Shown in pieces: positions 19,757 to 27,762 of a stretch of DNA of 64,000 nucleotides (position 1 is the stretch's first letter; every line of letters begins with the position of its first letter). The stretch comes from SFHK01 sp964554795 (GTDB lineage Bacteria > Bacillota > Clostridia > Christensenellales > Aristaeellaceae): NCBI GenBank assembly GCA_964554795.1, contig CAZKQB010000008.1:1-64000 (forward strand). Direction: 5' to 3'. A program made the translations under genes and the position numbers. The notes under the pieces were generated by a model. It did not search any database and was not told the DNA's origin. It worked only from the letters and a program-made list of their open reading frames with translations.

Positions 19757-20386
19757 TTACGCAATCAGACGCTTTGCCAGCTCCGCCGCAGAAGCCGCGT
19801 CGGTGGAATATCCGTCCGCGCCGATTTCATCAGCGTATTCCTGCGTAATGGGCGCGCCACCGATCATGACCTTCACCTGATCGCGTAGCCCCTCGTCCTT
19901 CAGGCGCTCAATGACCTTGGCCATCATGGGCATTGTCGTAGTCAGAAGCGCGGACATGCCGATAATCTTCGCGCCGCCGCGAACCGCGTCGATGAACATT
20001 TCAGGCTTCACGTCCACGCCCAGATCCATCACGCTAAAGCCGCTGCCCTCAAGCATCATGCCGACGAGATTCTTGCCGATATCGTGCAGGTCTCCCTCGA
20101 CCGTACCGATGGCCACGGTTCCCAGCGACTGAACATTCTCCGCCACGAGCAGCGGCTTCAAAATCTCCGTGCCCGTTTTCATCGCACGCGCCGCGACGAG
20201 AACCTCCGGCACGTATACTTCGCCGTTTTTAAACTGCTCGCCCAGATTCGCCATGCCGACGACCAGGCCTTCGTTCAGAATCGTCTCTGCCTTCACACCC
20301 TCTGCCAGTGCCTCGCGCACCAGCTGGTCTACGACCTTTCTTCTGCCGCCCTCTACCGCGCGGGCAATTTGTGCCATATCAGCCAT
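19757..20386 (-). CDS. Corrinoid (B12-binding) protein of a methyltransferase system
   Basis: The start at 20386 is fixed by AGGAGG eight bases upstream. The 209 residues comprise an N-terminal helical cap (about 1-85) and a B12-binding Rossmann domain with the DLHDIGKN motif, in which H101 is the lower cobalt ligand, plus SALLTTTM and GGAPIT. Family members (MtaC, MtbC, MtmC-like) shuttle methyl groups between a substrate methyltransferase and a second methyltransferase. Neither partner nor a RamA-type activase is encoded in this window, so the substrate cannot be told. Its own promoter is visible upstream. Confidence 0.9.
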   Translation of the reverse strand: MADMAQIARAVEGGRRKVVDQLVREALAEGVKAETILNEGLVVGMANLGEQFKNGEVYVPEVLVAARAMKTGTEILKPLLVAENVQSLGTVAIGTVEGDLHDIGKNLVGMMLEGSGFSVMDLGVDVKPEMFIDAVRGGAKIIGMSALLTTTMPMMAKVIERLKDEGLRDQVKVMIGGAPITQEYADEIGADGYSTDAASAAELAKRLIA

Positions 20387-20424
20387 GCTTTTCCTCCTTT
20401 GGATGAGCATATATCAACATTGTC

Positions 20425-20453
20425 ATTTTACCACGAAGGCGTCGATCTTACAA
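20425..20453 (-). promoter_or_regulatory. Promoter of the corrinoid protein gene
   Basis: TTGTAA and TAAAAT are spaced 17 bases apart on the minus strand, 38 bases before the start codon. Confidence 0.5.
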
Positions 20454-20513
20454 TGCCCGCAATAAATTTTATTGGAACTTTTCAGAAAAGCTCTGTTCAA
20501 TCACCTCTCAATG

Positions 20514-20522
20514 TGATATACT
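20514..20522 (+). promoter_or_regulatory. Extended -10 promoter of the pepP-efp operon
   Basis: TGATATACT matches an extended -10 element. The -35 region (about 20494-20500) is poor. It lies 34 bases before the pepP start. Confidence 0.45.
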
Positions 20523-20556
20523 TAATTTATATGTATTGGGAAGCGGAGGTTTTGTT

Positions 20557-21609
20557 ATGAACCGCATAGACGATCTTCGTTCAAGAGGCATTTCATGCGC
20601 GCTGTACGATGATCCCATAAACATTCGCTACCTCACCGGCTACACCGGCGAAGGCAGTCTTCTTATCCTGCCCGACCGCGCCGTAATCATCACCGATTTC
20701 CGCTACGTTGAGCAGGCGCAGCGCCAGAGTCCCTTCTGTGACCTTGAGCGCACCGGTGTCGGCCGGGGTGTCAACGCCATCGTTGCGGAGGCGCTTGCCA
20801 AGGCCGGCCTTCACGAGTTGCCCATTGAGGAAAATATCGTCACCGTCAGCCGTCTGCACTCCATGGAAAAGGCATTGCCCGGCATTCACTTGACTGCACT
20901 GCCTGGAACCGTTCTCGAAATGCGTACGGCAAAGGATGAAGACGAGCTAAACTGCATCCGAAAGGCACTGGCCATCTCCTGTCAGGCGTTTGACGACCTT
21001 CTTGGCATCATTCATGCCGGCATGACAGAAAAGCGCGTCTGCGCAGAGCTCAACCACTTTATGAACCTTCGCGGAAGCGAGGGGACGGCCTTCGATACCA
21101 TCGTCGCCTCCGGCGTGAACGGCTCGCTGCCCCACGCCGTGCCCTCCGATAAGGTTATCGAAAAGGGTGAGCTTGTCACATTTGATTTCGGTGCGAAGTT
21201 TGGAGGCTATTGTGCCGACATGACGCGCACCATCGCCATCGGCGAAATCTCGAGCGAGCTTCACGAGATTTACGACGCGGTTCTCGAAGCGCAGCTCACG
21301 TCCGAAGCGGCCGTCAAGCCCGGCGCTATATGCCGTGACATCGACAAAATCGCCCGCGACCAGCTGGAGGCTAAATACCCCGGCGCGTTCGGGCACAGTT
21401 TGGGTCACGGCGTGGGTCTGTTCATTCATGAGCTACCCAGCCTGAGCTTCCGCTCGGACACCATCCTGCAAAAGGGTCATGTGGTCACCGTAGAGCCCGG
21501 CGTTTACATTCCCGGCGTCGGCGGCTGCCGCATTGAGGATACGGTCATCGTCACCGAAGACGGTTTCGAAAACCCCGTCACGACCCCCAAACAACTGATA
21601 GTTGTTTGA
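20557..21609 (+). CDS. pepP: Xaa-Pro aminopeptidase, M24 family
   Basis: The start at 20557 has GGAGG seven bases upstream. The 350-residue protein has a creatinase-type N-terminal domain (about 1-125) and an M24 pita-bread catalytic domain. Metal ligands are visible in DFGAKFGGYCADMTR (two Asp), GHSLGHGVGLFIHE (His) and the C-terminal EPGVYIPG and RIEDTV (two Glu). The enzyme cleaves the N-terminal residue before proline in the cytosol. It sits 37 bases upstream of efp, a pairing common in Firmicutes; both genes concern proline-rich sequences. Confidence 0.93.
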   Translation: MNRIDDLRSRGISCALYDDPINIRYLTGYTGEGSLLILPDRAVIITDFRYVEQAQRQSPFCDLERTGVGRGVNAIVAEALAKAGLHELPIEENIVTVSRLHSMEKALPGIHLTALPGTVLEMRTAKDEDELNCIRKALAISCQAFDDLLGIIHAGMTEKRVCAELNHFMNLRGSEGTAFDTIVASGVNGSLPHAVPSDKVIEKGELVTFDFGAKFGGYCADMTRTIAIGEISSELHEIYDAVLEAQLTSEAAVKPGAICRDIDKIARDQLEAKYPGAFGHSLGHGVGLFIHELPSLSFRSDTILQKGHVVTVEPGVYIPGVGGCRIEDTVIVTEDGFENPVTTPKQLIVV

Positions 21610-21646
21610 CCAACGCCCCGATCATATATTCAGAGGAGGAACCCCC

Positions 21647-22204
21647 ATGGTAACAGCTGGCGATTTCAAAAAAGGCCTTACGGTGGAATGGGATGGCGGT
21701 ATCTGGACGATCGTTGACTTCCAGCACGTGAAGCCCGGCAAAGGCGCCGCTTTCGTTCGCACCAAGATCAAAAACATCATCACCGGCGCGGTTGTCGAGC
21801 GCAGCTTCAACCCCACCGATAAGATGCCCAAGGCCATCATCGAAACGAAGGTCATGCAGTATCTTTATAACGACGGCGATCTGTACTACTTTATGGACAA
21901 CGAGACCTTCGAGCAGCTGGCGCTGCCCAAGGAGCAGGTTGAGGACAGCATCCCCTTCATGAAGGAGAACACCGAGGCCACGATCCGCTTCTACAAGGGC
22001 TCTCCGTTCAGCGTTGAAGCTCCGACCTTCGTCGACCTCGAGGTCATCCATACTGAGCCTGGCTTCAAGGGCGACACCGCTTCCAACACCACCAAGCCTG
22101 CCACCGTCGAGACCGGCTTCACCCTGCAGGTGCCGCTGTTCATCGAAATCGGCGACAAGCTTCACATCGACACCCGTACCGGCGAGTACCTCAATCGCGT
22201 GTAA
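21647..22204 (+). CDS. efp: Translation elongation factor P
   Basis: Start at 21647 after AGGAGGA. The 185-residue length is standard. The KOW-like domain I carries KPGKGAAF with K32 at the tip, the residue modified in Bacillus-type EF-P; two OB domains follow, with the C-terminal signature KGDTASNTTKPATVETG. EF-P relieves ribosome stalling at polyproline. No EF-P-modifying enzyme gene is seen here. A terminator follows directly. Confidence 0.97.
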   Translation: MVTAGDFKKGLTVEWDGGIWTIVDFQHVKPGKGAAFVRTKIKNIITGAVVERSFNPTDKMPKAIIETKVMQYLYNDGDLYYFMDNETFEQLALPKEQVEDSIPFMKENTEATIRFYKGSPFSVEAPTFVDLEVIHTEPGFKGDTASNTTKPATVETGFTLQVPLFIEIGDKLHIDTRTGEYLNRV

Positions 22205-22228
22205 CAGCGGCGCTCACCCGGTTCACAA

Positions 22229-22265
22229 AAGCGGAATCGTCGTATGCCGACGTTTCCGCTTTTTT
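22229..22265 (+). terminator. Terminator after efp
   Basis: The arms AAGCGGAA and TTCCGCTT (22229-22236, 22254-22261) plus an inner CGTCG/CGACG stem are followed by a T-run. The next gene starts 42 bases later, so the terminator may be leaky. Confidence 0.8.
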
Positions 22266-22306
22266 CAGAATCCGCGTCCCTACGGACGCAGGCGCAGGAG
22301 GAAAAT

Positions 22307-22834
22307 ATGCGCGATCTCACACAGAAAATCGGTTATCTGAAGGGTCTGCGTGACAGCCTGGGCGCCGACCCGAACGAACCGGCCAACCGCCTCACGAACC
22401 TCATGATCGACGTGCTCGACGGCCTGGCCGAGACCGTGGATGAGCTGATTAACGAGCATCAGGAGCTGAACGACTACGTCACCTCCATCGACGACGATCT
22501 GGCTGACCTTGAGGCTCGCAATAAGTCCGGGAGTTTCCCGGGCGACGACTTTGACGAGGAGGACGATGCGCCCTCCCCGCATACCCGCAGTCATCTGCGC
22601 GTTCTCAAGACCAACGACGAGGCAGAGGACGCGGATGAGGAGGATGAGGACGACGAGCTCGACAATTCTGATCTCGCCGTAAGCCTCTGCTCCGCTTGTG
22701 GGCGTCCGTTTGCCCTGAGCGTCGAGGCCTTCGGCTTCTCTCCCCTTTACGAATGCCCGCATTGCGGAAAGCATGTTCCCTTTAAGCTGATCACCTCCCA
22801 CACACTTCCGACGGCAAAGCCCGTTGAAAACTGA
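22307..22834 (+). CDS. Acidic zinc-ribbon protein (CD1247-like)
   Basis: The start at 22307 follows AGGAGGAAAAT. The 175 residues divide into an N-terminal helical domain (about 1-70, KIGYLKGLRDSLG...DDDLADLE), a very acidic low-complexity middle (about 82-125), and a C-terminal zinc ribbon (CSACGRPF...CPHCGKHV). Clostridial genomes commonly carry such a protein directly after efp. Its function is not known; a coiled-coil or protein-binding role is inferred. Confidence 0.75.
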   Translation: MRDLTQKIGYLKGLRDSLGADPNEPANRLTNLMIDVLDGLAETVDELINEHQELNDYVTSIDDDLADLEARNKSGSFPGDDFDEEDDAPSPHTRSHLRVLKTNDEAEDADEEDEDDELDNSDLAVSLCSACGRPFALSVEAFGFSPLYECPHCGKHVPFKLITSHTLPTAKPVEN

Positions 22835-22855
22835 CAGAAGCGATCGCTTCTATAT

Positions 22856-22888
22856 CGACCCCGCGCGGCTTGCGCGGGGTCGTTTTTT
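22856..22888 (+). terminator. Strong Rho-independent terminator after the zinc-ribbon gene
   Basis: An 11-bp stem (22856-22866 with 22872-22882) with a 5-nt loop, then six T. Confidence 0.93.
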
Positions 22889-22900
22889 GCAATTTTCTCC

Positions 22901-22929
22901 TTGCTTCTCCGCCTGTTTTGTGCTACAAT
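22901..22929 (+). promoter_or_regulatory. Promoter of the TetR-led operon
   Basis: TTGCTT at 22901, a 17-base spacer, then TACAAT with an extended TG (TGCTACAAT). The start site should fall near 22936. Confidence 0.7.
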
Positions 22930-22935
22930 TCTGAT

Positions 22936-22949
22936 ATGAACGTGTTCAT
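22936..22949 (+). promoter_or_regulatory. Probable TetR operator
   Basis: ATGAACGTGTTCAT is a palindrome with 6-base arms and a 2-base centre, placed at the predicted transcription start and 26 bases before the tetR start. This is the classical position for autorepression. Confidence 0.5.
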
Positions 22950-22974
22950 AAAAAGAACGCCAACTGGAGGACGC

Positions 22975-23484
22975 ATGCCAAAAGTTCTTGAAAGCGTTCG
23001 TGAGCAGCTACTCGAAACCGCTCGCGCGCAAATTGAGAGAAGCGGATATGCCCGCACCACAATCCGCTCTGTCGCTGCGGAATGCGGCATTGCAGTCGGC
23101 ACGGTGTATAACTACTTTCCCTCCAAGGACATGTTGATTGCAACCTACGTATCCGAGGACTGGCTACGCTACCTTGCGTCCATTCGGGCAAGCGAGGCTG
23201 ATGACGCAAAAACACGCTTGCGCCGCATCTATGAAGCGCTGCGTGCGTTTATCGATGCGCACGCAGCACTATTTACGGATCCGGATGCTGTCAAGCCCTA
23301 CCACTCCGTTTTCATGCAGCGCCATAATCAGCTTCGCGCGCAGCTCGCCGAGCTCATTGTGCCCATCTGCCCACCCGGCGCAGATGCCCTTCTCCCCTCG
23401 TTCATCGCAGAATCTCTGCTCACGTGGACGCTGGAGAAAACGGCCTTCGAGCCCATCTATCACATCATTCAAAAGCTGTTATAA
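22975..23484 (+). CDS. TetR/AcrR family transcriptional regulator
   Basis: The start at 22975 follows TGGAGG four bases upstream. In its 169 residues the N-terminal helix-turn-helix reads TTIRSVAAECGIAVGTVYNYFPSKDMLI. The C-terminal ligand-binding part is diverse, as usual, so no ligand can be named. It is the first gene of a five-gene run (regulator, flavin-reductase-like, SDR-like, DUF1295 membrane protein, membrane protein), which it probably controls through the palindrome at its promoter. Confidence 0.9.
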   Translation: MPKVLESVREQLLETARAQIERSGYARTTIRSVAAECGIAVGTVYNYFPSKDMLIATYVSEDWLRYLASIRASEADDAKTRLRRIYEALRAFIDAHAALFTDPDAVKPYHSVFMQRHNQLRAQLAELIVPICPPGADALLPSFIAESLLTWTLEKTAFEPIYHIIQKLL

Positions 23485-23513
23485 ACGAAACAGTAAAAGG
23501 AGAGGATTCGTTC

Positions 23514-24440
23514 ATGAGTAGCTTTGAAAACCTTCGCATTGTCGACAACTTCTACCAGACGTCCCTGTTCTTCCCCATGCCAACCGTCATCATCAGCACG
23601 CTATGCGAGGACGGCACAACCACGCTCGGCCCTTACTCGCTGGTACAGCCCTATTACGTCGCCGGGAAGGACTACTATGCCATGCTGCTGAGCTGCCGCA
23701 ATTCCTCGAACACGGCGCAGAACCTTCTGCGCAACGGCAAGTGCTCTCTGAATTTCATCGACGATGACCCGAAAACCTTCAAGGAGGCTGTCAAGCTCTC
23801 ATGGCCCGGCGACAAGCCTTCGGACAAGATGCCCAAATGCAAATTCCGACTGGAAACGAGCCAGATTGAAGAAGAAACCGGCGAAGCGCGCCCACAGGTG
23901 CTGACGGACGCCATTCAGTCGATCGAATGCACGTGGATGCGTACGCTGGACGGCGCGGACAGAGATCAGCCAGGCGAATTGAACGGTTACGAAGGACCCT
24001 ACCACGATTTCAATGGCATTACCAGCAAATTCGGCGCGCACTTCATCCTGCGCGTTGACCGCATACTGATGAAGAAAAAATATGCCGACGCCATTATCAA
24101 CGGCGTGCGCGCAAAGGACTTCCCGCCGTTGCCGGTCGACTACGGCTATCGCGATTCCAAGAACTTCTGGTTTCACAGGAAACGCAGGATGCGCGCGGAG
24201 CTTCTGCAGGTGCGCAAGGCCACGCTCGAATCCGTACGCTACGCCGCCGACCGTGTCGACGACAAGGTCAAATTCACCGACGACGCACTCGAAACCATTC
24301 TAGGGGTACCGCGCGTGTTTCTGCCGGTAGTGCTCAAAGGCTGCGTAAGCTGGGCGAAGGAGAACAACGTGCAGTTGGTAACAGCCGAGCACATGAAGAT
24401 CATTAACGACAAGCGAGCCAAGGAAAAAGCAAAGAAATAA
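23514..24440 (+). CDS. Flavin-reductase-like FMN-binding protein with a C-terminal PCP_red-like domain
   Basis: The start at 23514 follows AAGGAGAGG. The first ~200 of 308 residues resemble the FMN-binding split barrel of the flavin reductase family (PTVIISTLCEDGTTTLGPYSL, SSNTAQNLLRNGKCSLNF). The last ~60 (FTDDALETILGVPRVFLPVVL...AKENNVQLVTAEHMK) match the pattern of the PCP_red helical domain found at the end of protochlorophyllide-reductase-type subunits. No chlorophyll or nitrogenase-like partner is here. The second call is by pattern only. It probably forms a redox unit with the next SDR gene. Confidence 0.72.
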   Translation: MSSFENLRIVDNFYQTSLFFPMPTVIISTLCEDGTTTLGPYSLVQPYYVAGKDYYAMLLSCRNSSNTAQNLLRNGKCSLNFIDDDPKTFKEAVKLSWPGDKPSDKMPKCKFRLETSQIEEETGEARPQVLTDAIQSIECTWMRTLDGADRDQPGELNGYEGPYHDFNGITSKFGAHFILRVDRILMKKKYADAIINGVRAKDFPPLPVDYGYRDSKNFWFHRKRRMRAELLQVRKATLESVRYAADRVDDKVKFTDDALETILGVPRVFLPVVLKGCVSWAKENNVQLVTAEHMKIINDKRAKEKAKK

Positions 24441-24453
24441 GGAGGAAGTCTTC

Positions 24454-25320
24454 ATGAAAGTCGTTCTTGCCGGTGCGTTTGGCAATCTGGGTGCAGAAAT
24501 TCTCACCTGCCTGTGCCGGGCGGGTCACGAGGTTATTGCCGCCGATCTGAAGGAGCGTCAAATTCCGGGAATCGAGGGCAAATATGCCTTCACGTCCATC
24601 GACGCCACCAATCCTGTCAGCCTGAAGGGGCTGTGCGACGGCGCAGACGTTGTCATCACCACGATGGGGCTGACCGACGCTTCTACCCGCTTCACATCTT
24701 ACGACATTGACTACAAGGGCACCATGAATCTGTACGCCGAGGCAAAGCGCGCAGGCGTGAAGAAATTCAACTATGTCTCCGTCATTTCCTGCGACCAGCC
24801 GGGAGCTGAAAAGGTTCCGATGCTGCACGCCAAATACATGGTGGAGCAAGAGCTTAAAAAGGAATCCATGGACTGGGTCATCTACCGTCCGACCGGCTAT
24901 TTCTACGACATTGCCAAGGTATTCAAGCCCTATGTAGAGAAGGGCGAGATGCAGCTTTTGAAAAACTACGGCGGTGTAAAGGCCAATGTGGTAGACTGCC
25001 CGGACTTCGCCGCCTTCATCGTCGAGCACATGAACGACACGAACGTCACCTACAACGTCGGCGGCCAGGAAATCTATACCTATGAAGAAATGGCAAAGAT
25101 GTGCTTTGACGCCGCCGGAAAGCCCTGCAAAATCAAGTGGGCTCCCATCTGGCTGTTCGGCATTCTAGCGAATCTGCCAAAAATCAAAAAGGCCGGAAAG
25201 CACGACATCATCCTCTTTTCCCGCTGGACACTCAGCCACGATCTCGTGGGCGATACCAAAATCGGCGATAAGAGCTTTGCCGCATATCTGAAAAGCTATT
25301 TTGGCAGGGAGGGAAACTAA
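24454..25320 (+). CDS. NAD(P)-binding SDR/NmrA-like protein
   Basis: 288 residues with the dinucleotide motif GAFGNLG (7-13) and an atypical extended-SDR body. After strand four it has YVSVISCDQPGAEKVPMLHAKYMVEQ, where YxxxK is absent in its usual form, as in NmrA-like and atypical SDRs. VIYRPTGYFYDIAKVF and YNVGGQEIYTYEEMA follow. It may reduce a substrate or only sense a dinucleotide. GGAGG lies upstream; the gene is 13 bases after the FMN protein and directly abuts the next start (TAA then ATG). Confidence 0.8.
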   Translation: MKVVLAGAFGNLGAEILTCLCRAGHEVIAADLKERQIPGIEGKYAFTSIDATNPVSLKGLCDGADVVITTMGLTDASTRFTSYDIDYKGTMNLYAEAKRAGVKKFNYVSVISCDQPGAEKVPMLHAKYMVEQELKKESMDWVIYRPTGYFYDIAKVFKPYVEKGEMQLLKNYGGVKANVVDCPDFAAFIVEHMNDTNVTYNVGGQEIYTYEEMAKMCFDAAGKPCKIKWAPIWLFGILANLPKIKKAGKHDIILFSRWTLSHDLVGDTKIGDKSFAAYLKSYFGREGN

Positions 25321-26136
25321 ATGTACTGGGGACTGCTCGGCATTCTGTATATCGTCTGCGCCGCGCTGTGCGCCGTGGGTTTTTACAAGTTTGTGTATTT
25401 CCTCTCCGTGGGCTACGGTCTTGCCGTCGCAGGCGGCAGCCTTGCAGCGCTGATCCTGTATCTGACAGCACCCACGGCTACGCCTCTTTGGCTCGTGCTG
25501 GTTCAAATGCTTCTGTTCGTGGCGTACGGTGCACGGCTTTCCGGCTTTCTGCTGGCGCGCGAGTATAAAAACGCATCCTTCCGCAAAACGAGCATAGCCA
25601 AGGCTTCTCTCTCGAAGAACGAAGAAAAGAAGATGCCCGTATTCGTGATGGTCGTCATCTGGATCACCGTAGCCGCGCTGTATGTAGCACAGGTCAGTCC
25701 TATGCTGTTTCGCTGGAAAAACGGTTCCACAGACTGGGTCGTTCCGGTGATCGGCTTTGCGGTTTCCATCGGCGGTCTTCTGCTGGAATCTTCGGCAGAC
25801 AGGCAAAAGAGCGCTCAAAAGAAGCTGCATCCCGACATGGTCGCCACGCAGGGATTGTATCGCATCGTACGCTGCCCGAATTATTTGGGCGAAATCATCT
25901 TCTGGGCCGGCGTATTCATCTCTGGTCTTACGACCTACTGCAATGCAGGACAATGGATTACCGCCATCGCAGCGTTCGTCTGCATCGTCTACATCATGTT
26001 CAACGGCGCACAGCGCATGGAAAAGCGCCAGATGAAGCAGTATGGCAACAAGCCTGAATATCAGGCCTATGCCGATCATACGCCCATCCTGCTGCCCTTT
26101 GTGCCGATTTACCACTTGAACAGTAGGAAGGAATGA
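25321..26136 (+). CDS. DUF1295 membrane protein (steroid-reductase/ICMT-like fold)
   Basis: 271 residues with about six or seven membrane segments. The C-terminal region reads LYRIVRCPNYLGEIIFWAGVF and later PEYQAYADHTP, the arrangement of DUF1295 and isoprenylcysteine-methyltransferase-like proteins, which bind NADPH or SAM. The substrate is unknown. It starts immediately after the SDR stop and probably works with it on a lipid or isoprenoid substrate (inference). Confidence 0.8.
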   Translation: MYWGLLGILYIVCAALCAVGFYKFVYFLSVGYGLAVAGGSLAALILYLTAPTATPLWLVLVQMLLFVAYGARLSGFLLAREYKNASFRKTSIAKASLSKNEEKKMPVFVMVVIWITVAALYVAQVSPMLFRWKNGSTDWVVPVIGFAVSIGGLLLESSADRQKSAQKKLHPDMVATQGLYRIVRCPNYLGEIIFWAGVFISGLTTYCNAGQWITAIAAFVCIVYIMFNGAQRMEKRQMKQYGNKPEYQAYADHTPILLPFVPIYHLNSRKE

Positions 26137-26140
26137 CGTC

Positions 26141-26776
26141 ATGAAAGAGTATTCCGTTGCCATGGCGCTGGTAGACTTCATTCCGGTTCTTCTGTTTACC
26201 GCCGCCGGTGTACTCCTGATGTGCGATCTGTACCGCAAAATGAGCAAAGGTGCTTTTGCGCTTTTCTCTGCGGGGCTGATCGACGTAGCCTTTGCCGGTG
26301 CACTGAAGGCTACCTATAAGCTTCTCTACGCAGCAGGTATATGCGAATTTCCCGCACTGAATGACGTGTTCTTCCCTATGCAATCCATCGGCTTTCTGCT
26401 GGCCGGTCTCGGCATGCTGACGATGCTTCTCCATCGCCGGGGCGGAAGCACTGTCTGCCTTCTTGCACCCCCGGTATTTAAGGGCACATTCCTGTTCGTC
26501 GGCCTGATGGTTGCCGGACTGGGCATGCTGGATGCAGCGCTCTGCATTCTCTCCGGAAGACTGAAAAAGCCCGCGTTGATTGCGCTGTTCGCGCTTTCTT
26601 TCGTGTGCTCGTTGGCCATGGGCTACCTTTCCTCTCGCGATTTTACGCAGGCCTCCATGAACTGGACTGCCGAGTGCGTAAACATCGTCGGACAGGGCGC
26701 GCTGCTCGTCGGTACAATGCTGGCGCATAAGCATGGTCTGGCCGCGCTGGCAGTGAAAGAGAAGGATGCGGACTGA
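26141..26776 (+). CDS. Unrecognised multi-spanning membrane protein
   Basis: 211 residues with roughly six or seven hydrophobic segments (about 9-28, 37-55, 80-98, 110-133, 142-162, 176-195). No catalytic or transporter motif is recognised. It begins four bases after the DUF1295 gene stop, so it is the last gene of the TetR-led operon. A long inverted repeat follows. Confidence 0.75.
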   Translation: MKEYSVAMALVDFIPVLLFTAAGVLLMCDLYRKMSKGAFALFSAGLIDVAFAGALKATYKLLYAAGICEFPALNDVFFPMQSIGFLLAGLGMLTMLLHRRGGSTVCLLAPPVFKGTFLFVGLMVAGLGMLDAALCILSGRLKKPALIALFALSFVCSLAMGYLSSRDFTQASMNWTAECVNIVGQGALLVGTMLAHKHGLAALAVKEKDAD

Positions 26777-26806
26777 CGCTGCCTCCATGAATCACTTTCC
26801 ACCCAT

Positions 26807-26869
26807 AAATCAAAAGTGTCACCCGCAGAAAGTCCAGCTTCGGCTTCCTGCGGGTGACACTTTTGATTT
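26807..26869. terminator. 22-bp perfect inverted repeat between convergent genes (probable bidirectional terminator)
   Basis: Arms 26807-26828 and 26848-26869 are perfect complements around a 19-nt loop. Each strand ends the stem with an AT-rich stretch (CTTTTGATTT). It lies 30 bases after the plus-strand stop and 15 bases before the end of the minus-strand gene. The arms are longer than usual for a terminator, so a small inserted palindromic element is also possible. Confidence 0.7.
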
Positions 26870-26883
26870 CCTGCAATCGACAT

Positions 26884-27690
26884 TCAGCAATTCTCCGTCA
26901 CCGCCGCATGTGCAGCGCTTCGGAGAATCACAAGTTGCTCCTGCGTGGGCATCGTGGACGGGACGGGAACGAACGTCCTTTCTCCTGTGGACGGGTTCTT
27001 TCCTGCATACTCATACAGCGCAGGCACAAATCGATTTTCACGCGCATCGCGTCCCGTGAAAAACTCATACCACGTCAATCCTGCCAGCAGCCGTCCTGCG
27101 TACAGCGACAGGTGGAAGCCGTCGCGCGTTAGCGGCACGCCGCCTCGCTCCGGATCGAACGCCGCATTTTCGCGCGCGATTCGCACCGCCTCGCCCACCG
27201 GAACGATCCGCGCACCGATTGCTCTCGCAGCCTTCCGATAGGCCTCGCTTAGGCAGGCATGCATTTGGAACCGATTTCGGTCATAATCCTCAAAGGCCGG
27301 ATGTGCACTGTCATACTCATAGGCCCACGTCTCGTTCACAACGATCTCCGCCGACGGCGCAAGTGCGCGCACGAAATCTGCCAGCTCCCTAATAAATGGG
27401 AAATACGTTTCCGGCTTACCGCTGAAATGGCTGGCCTGCTGCACGGTCACGTAATCCCATCTTTCGTCCATAAGCGCCGTGCGCACCGACGCGCGTCCAA
27501 TGCTTTCGTTGTTCACAAAATACTCATACGCTGCCTCGCCGCTCTGCACGTTTTCCATGTGCCTTTCAAGCGAGCAGCCGCCGATGTACAGGTTTCCCAG
27601 TTCAAGCGTCTCTCCGCCAGAGGAAGCCGCCTCGCGCGCCCACGTCTGGGAATCCACAGAGAAGCTGTTCCCGATTGATAAAATTTTCAT
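26884..27690 (-). CDS. DUF4886 (SGNH-hydrolase-like) protein
   Basis: Start at 27690 (MKILSIGNSFS) after an AGAGGG site. In the 268 residues the N-terminal GNSFS block and IGGCSLERH, then QQASHFSG, NETWAYEYD and the C-terminal DGFHLSLYAGRLLAGL (Asp-x-x-His) fit a SGNH-type esterase fold of the DUF4886 family. No signal peptide is seen. The substrate is unknown; relatives occur near carbohydrate genes, where they may remove acyl groups (inference). Confidence 0.82.
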   Translation of the reverse strand: MKILSIGNSFSVDSQTWAREAASSGGETLELGNLYIGGCSLERHMENVQSGEAAYEYFVNNESIGRASVRTALMDERWDYVTVQQASHFSGKPETYFPFIRELADFVRALAPSAEIVVNETWAYEYDSAHPAFEDYDRNRFQMHACLSEAYRKAARAIGARIVPVGEAVRIARENAAFDPERGGVPLTRDGFHLSLYAGRLLAGLTWYEFFTGRDARENRFVPALYEYAGKNPSTGERTFVPVPSTMPTQEQLVILRSAAHAAVTENC

Positions 27691-27703
27691 AAGCAACCCT
27701 CTC

Positions 27704-27732
27704 TTGACAAAAAAGCCCGTCATCCGTATGAT
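27704..27732 (+). promoter_or_regulatory. Promoter of cca
   Basis: TTGACA, a 17-base spacer and TATGAT, 30 bases before the cca start; a near-consensus sigma-A promoter. Confidence 0.85.
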
Positions 27733-27762
27733 GGTAGCAAAAGAATCCCGGGAGGTACTCTC

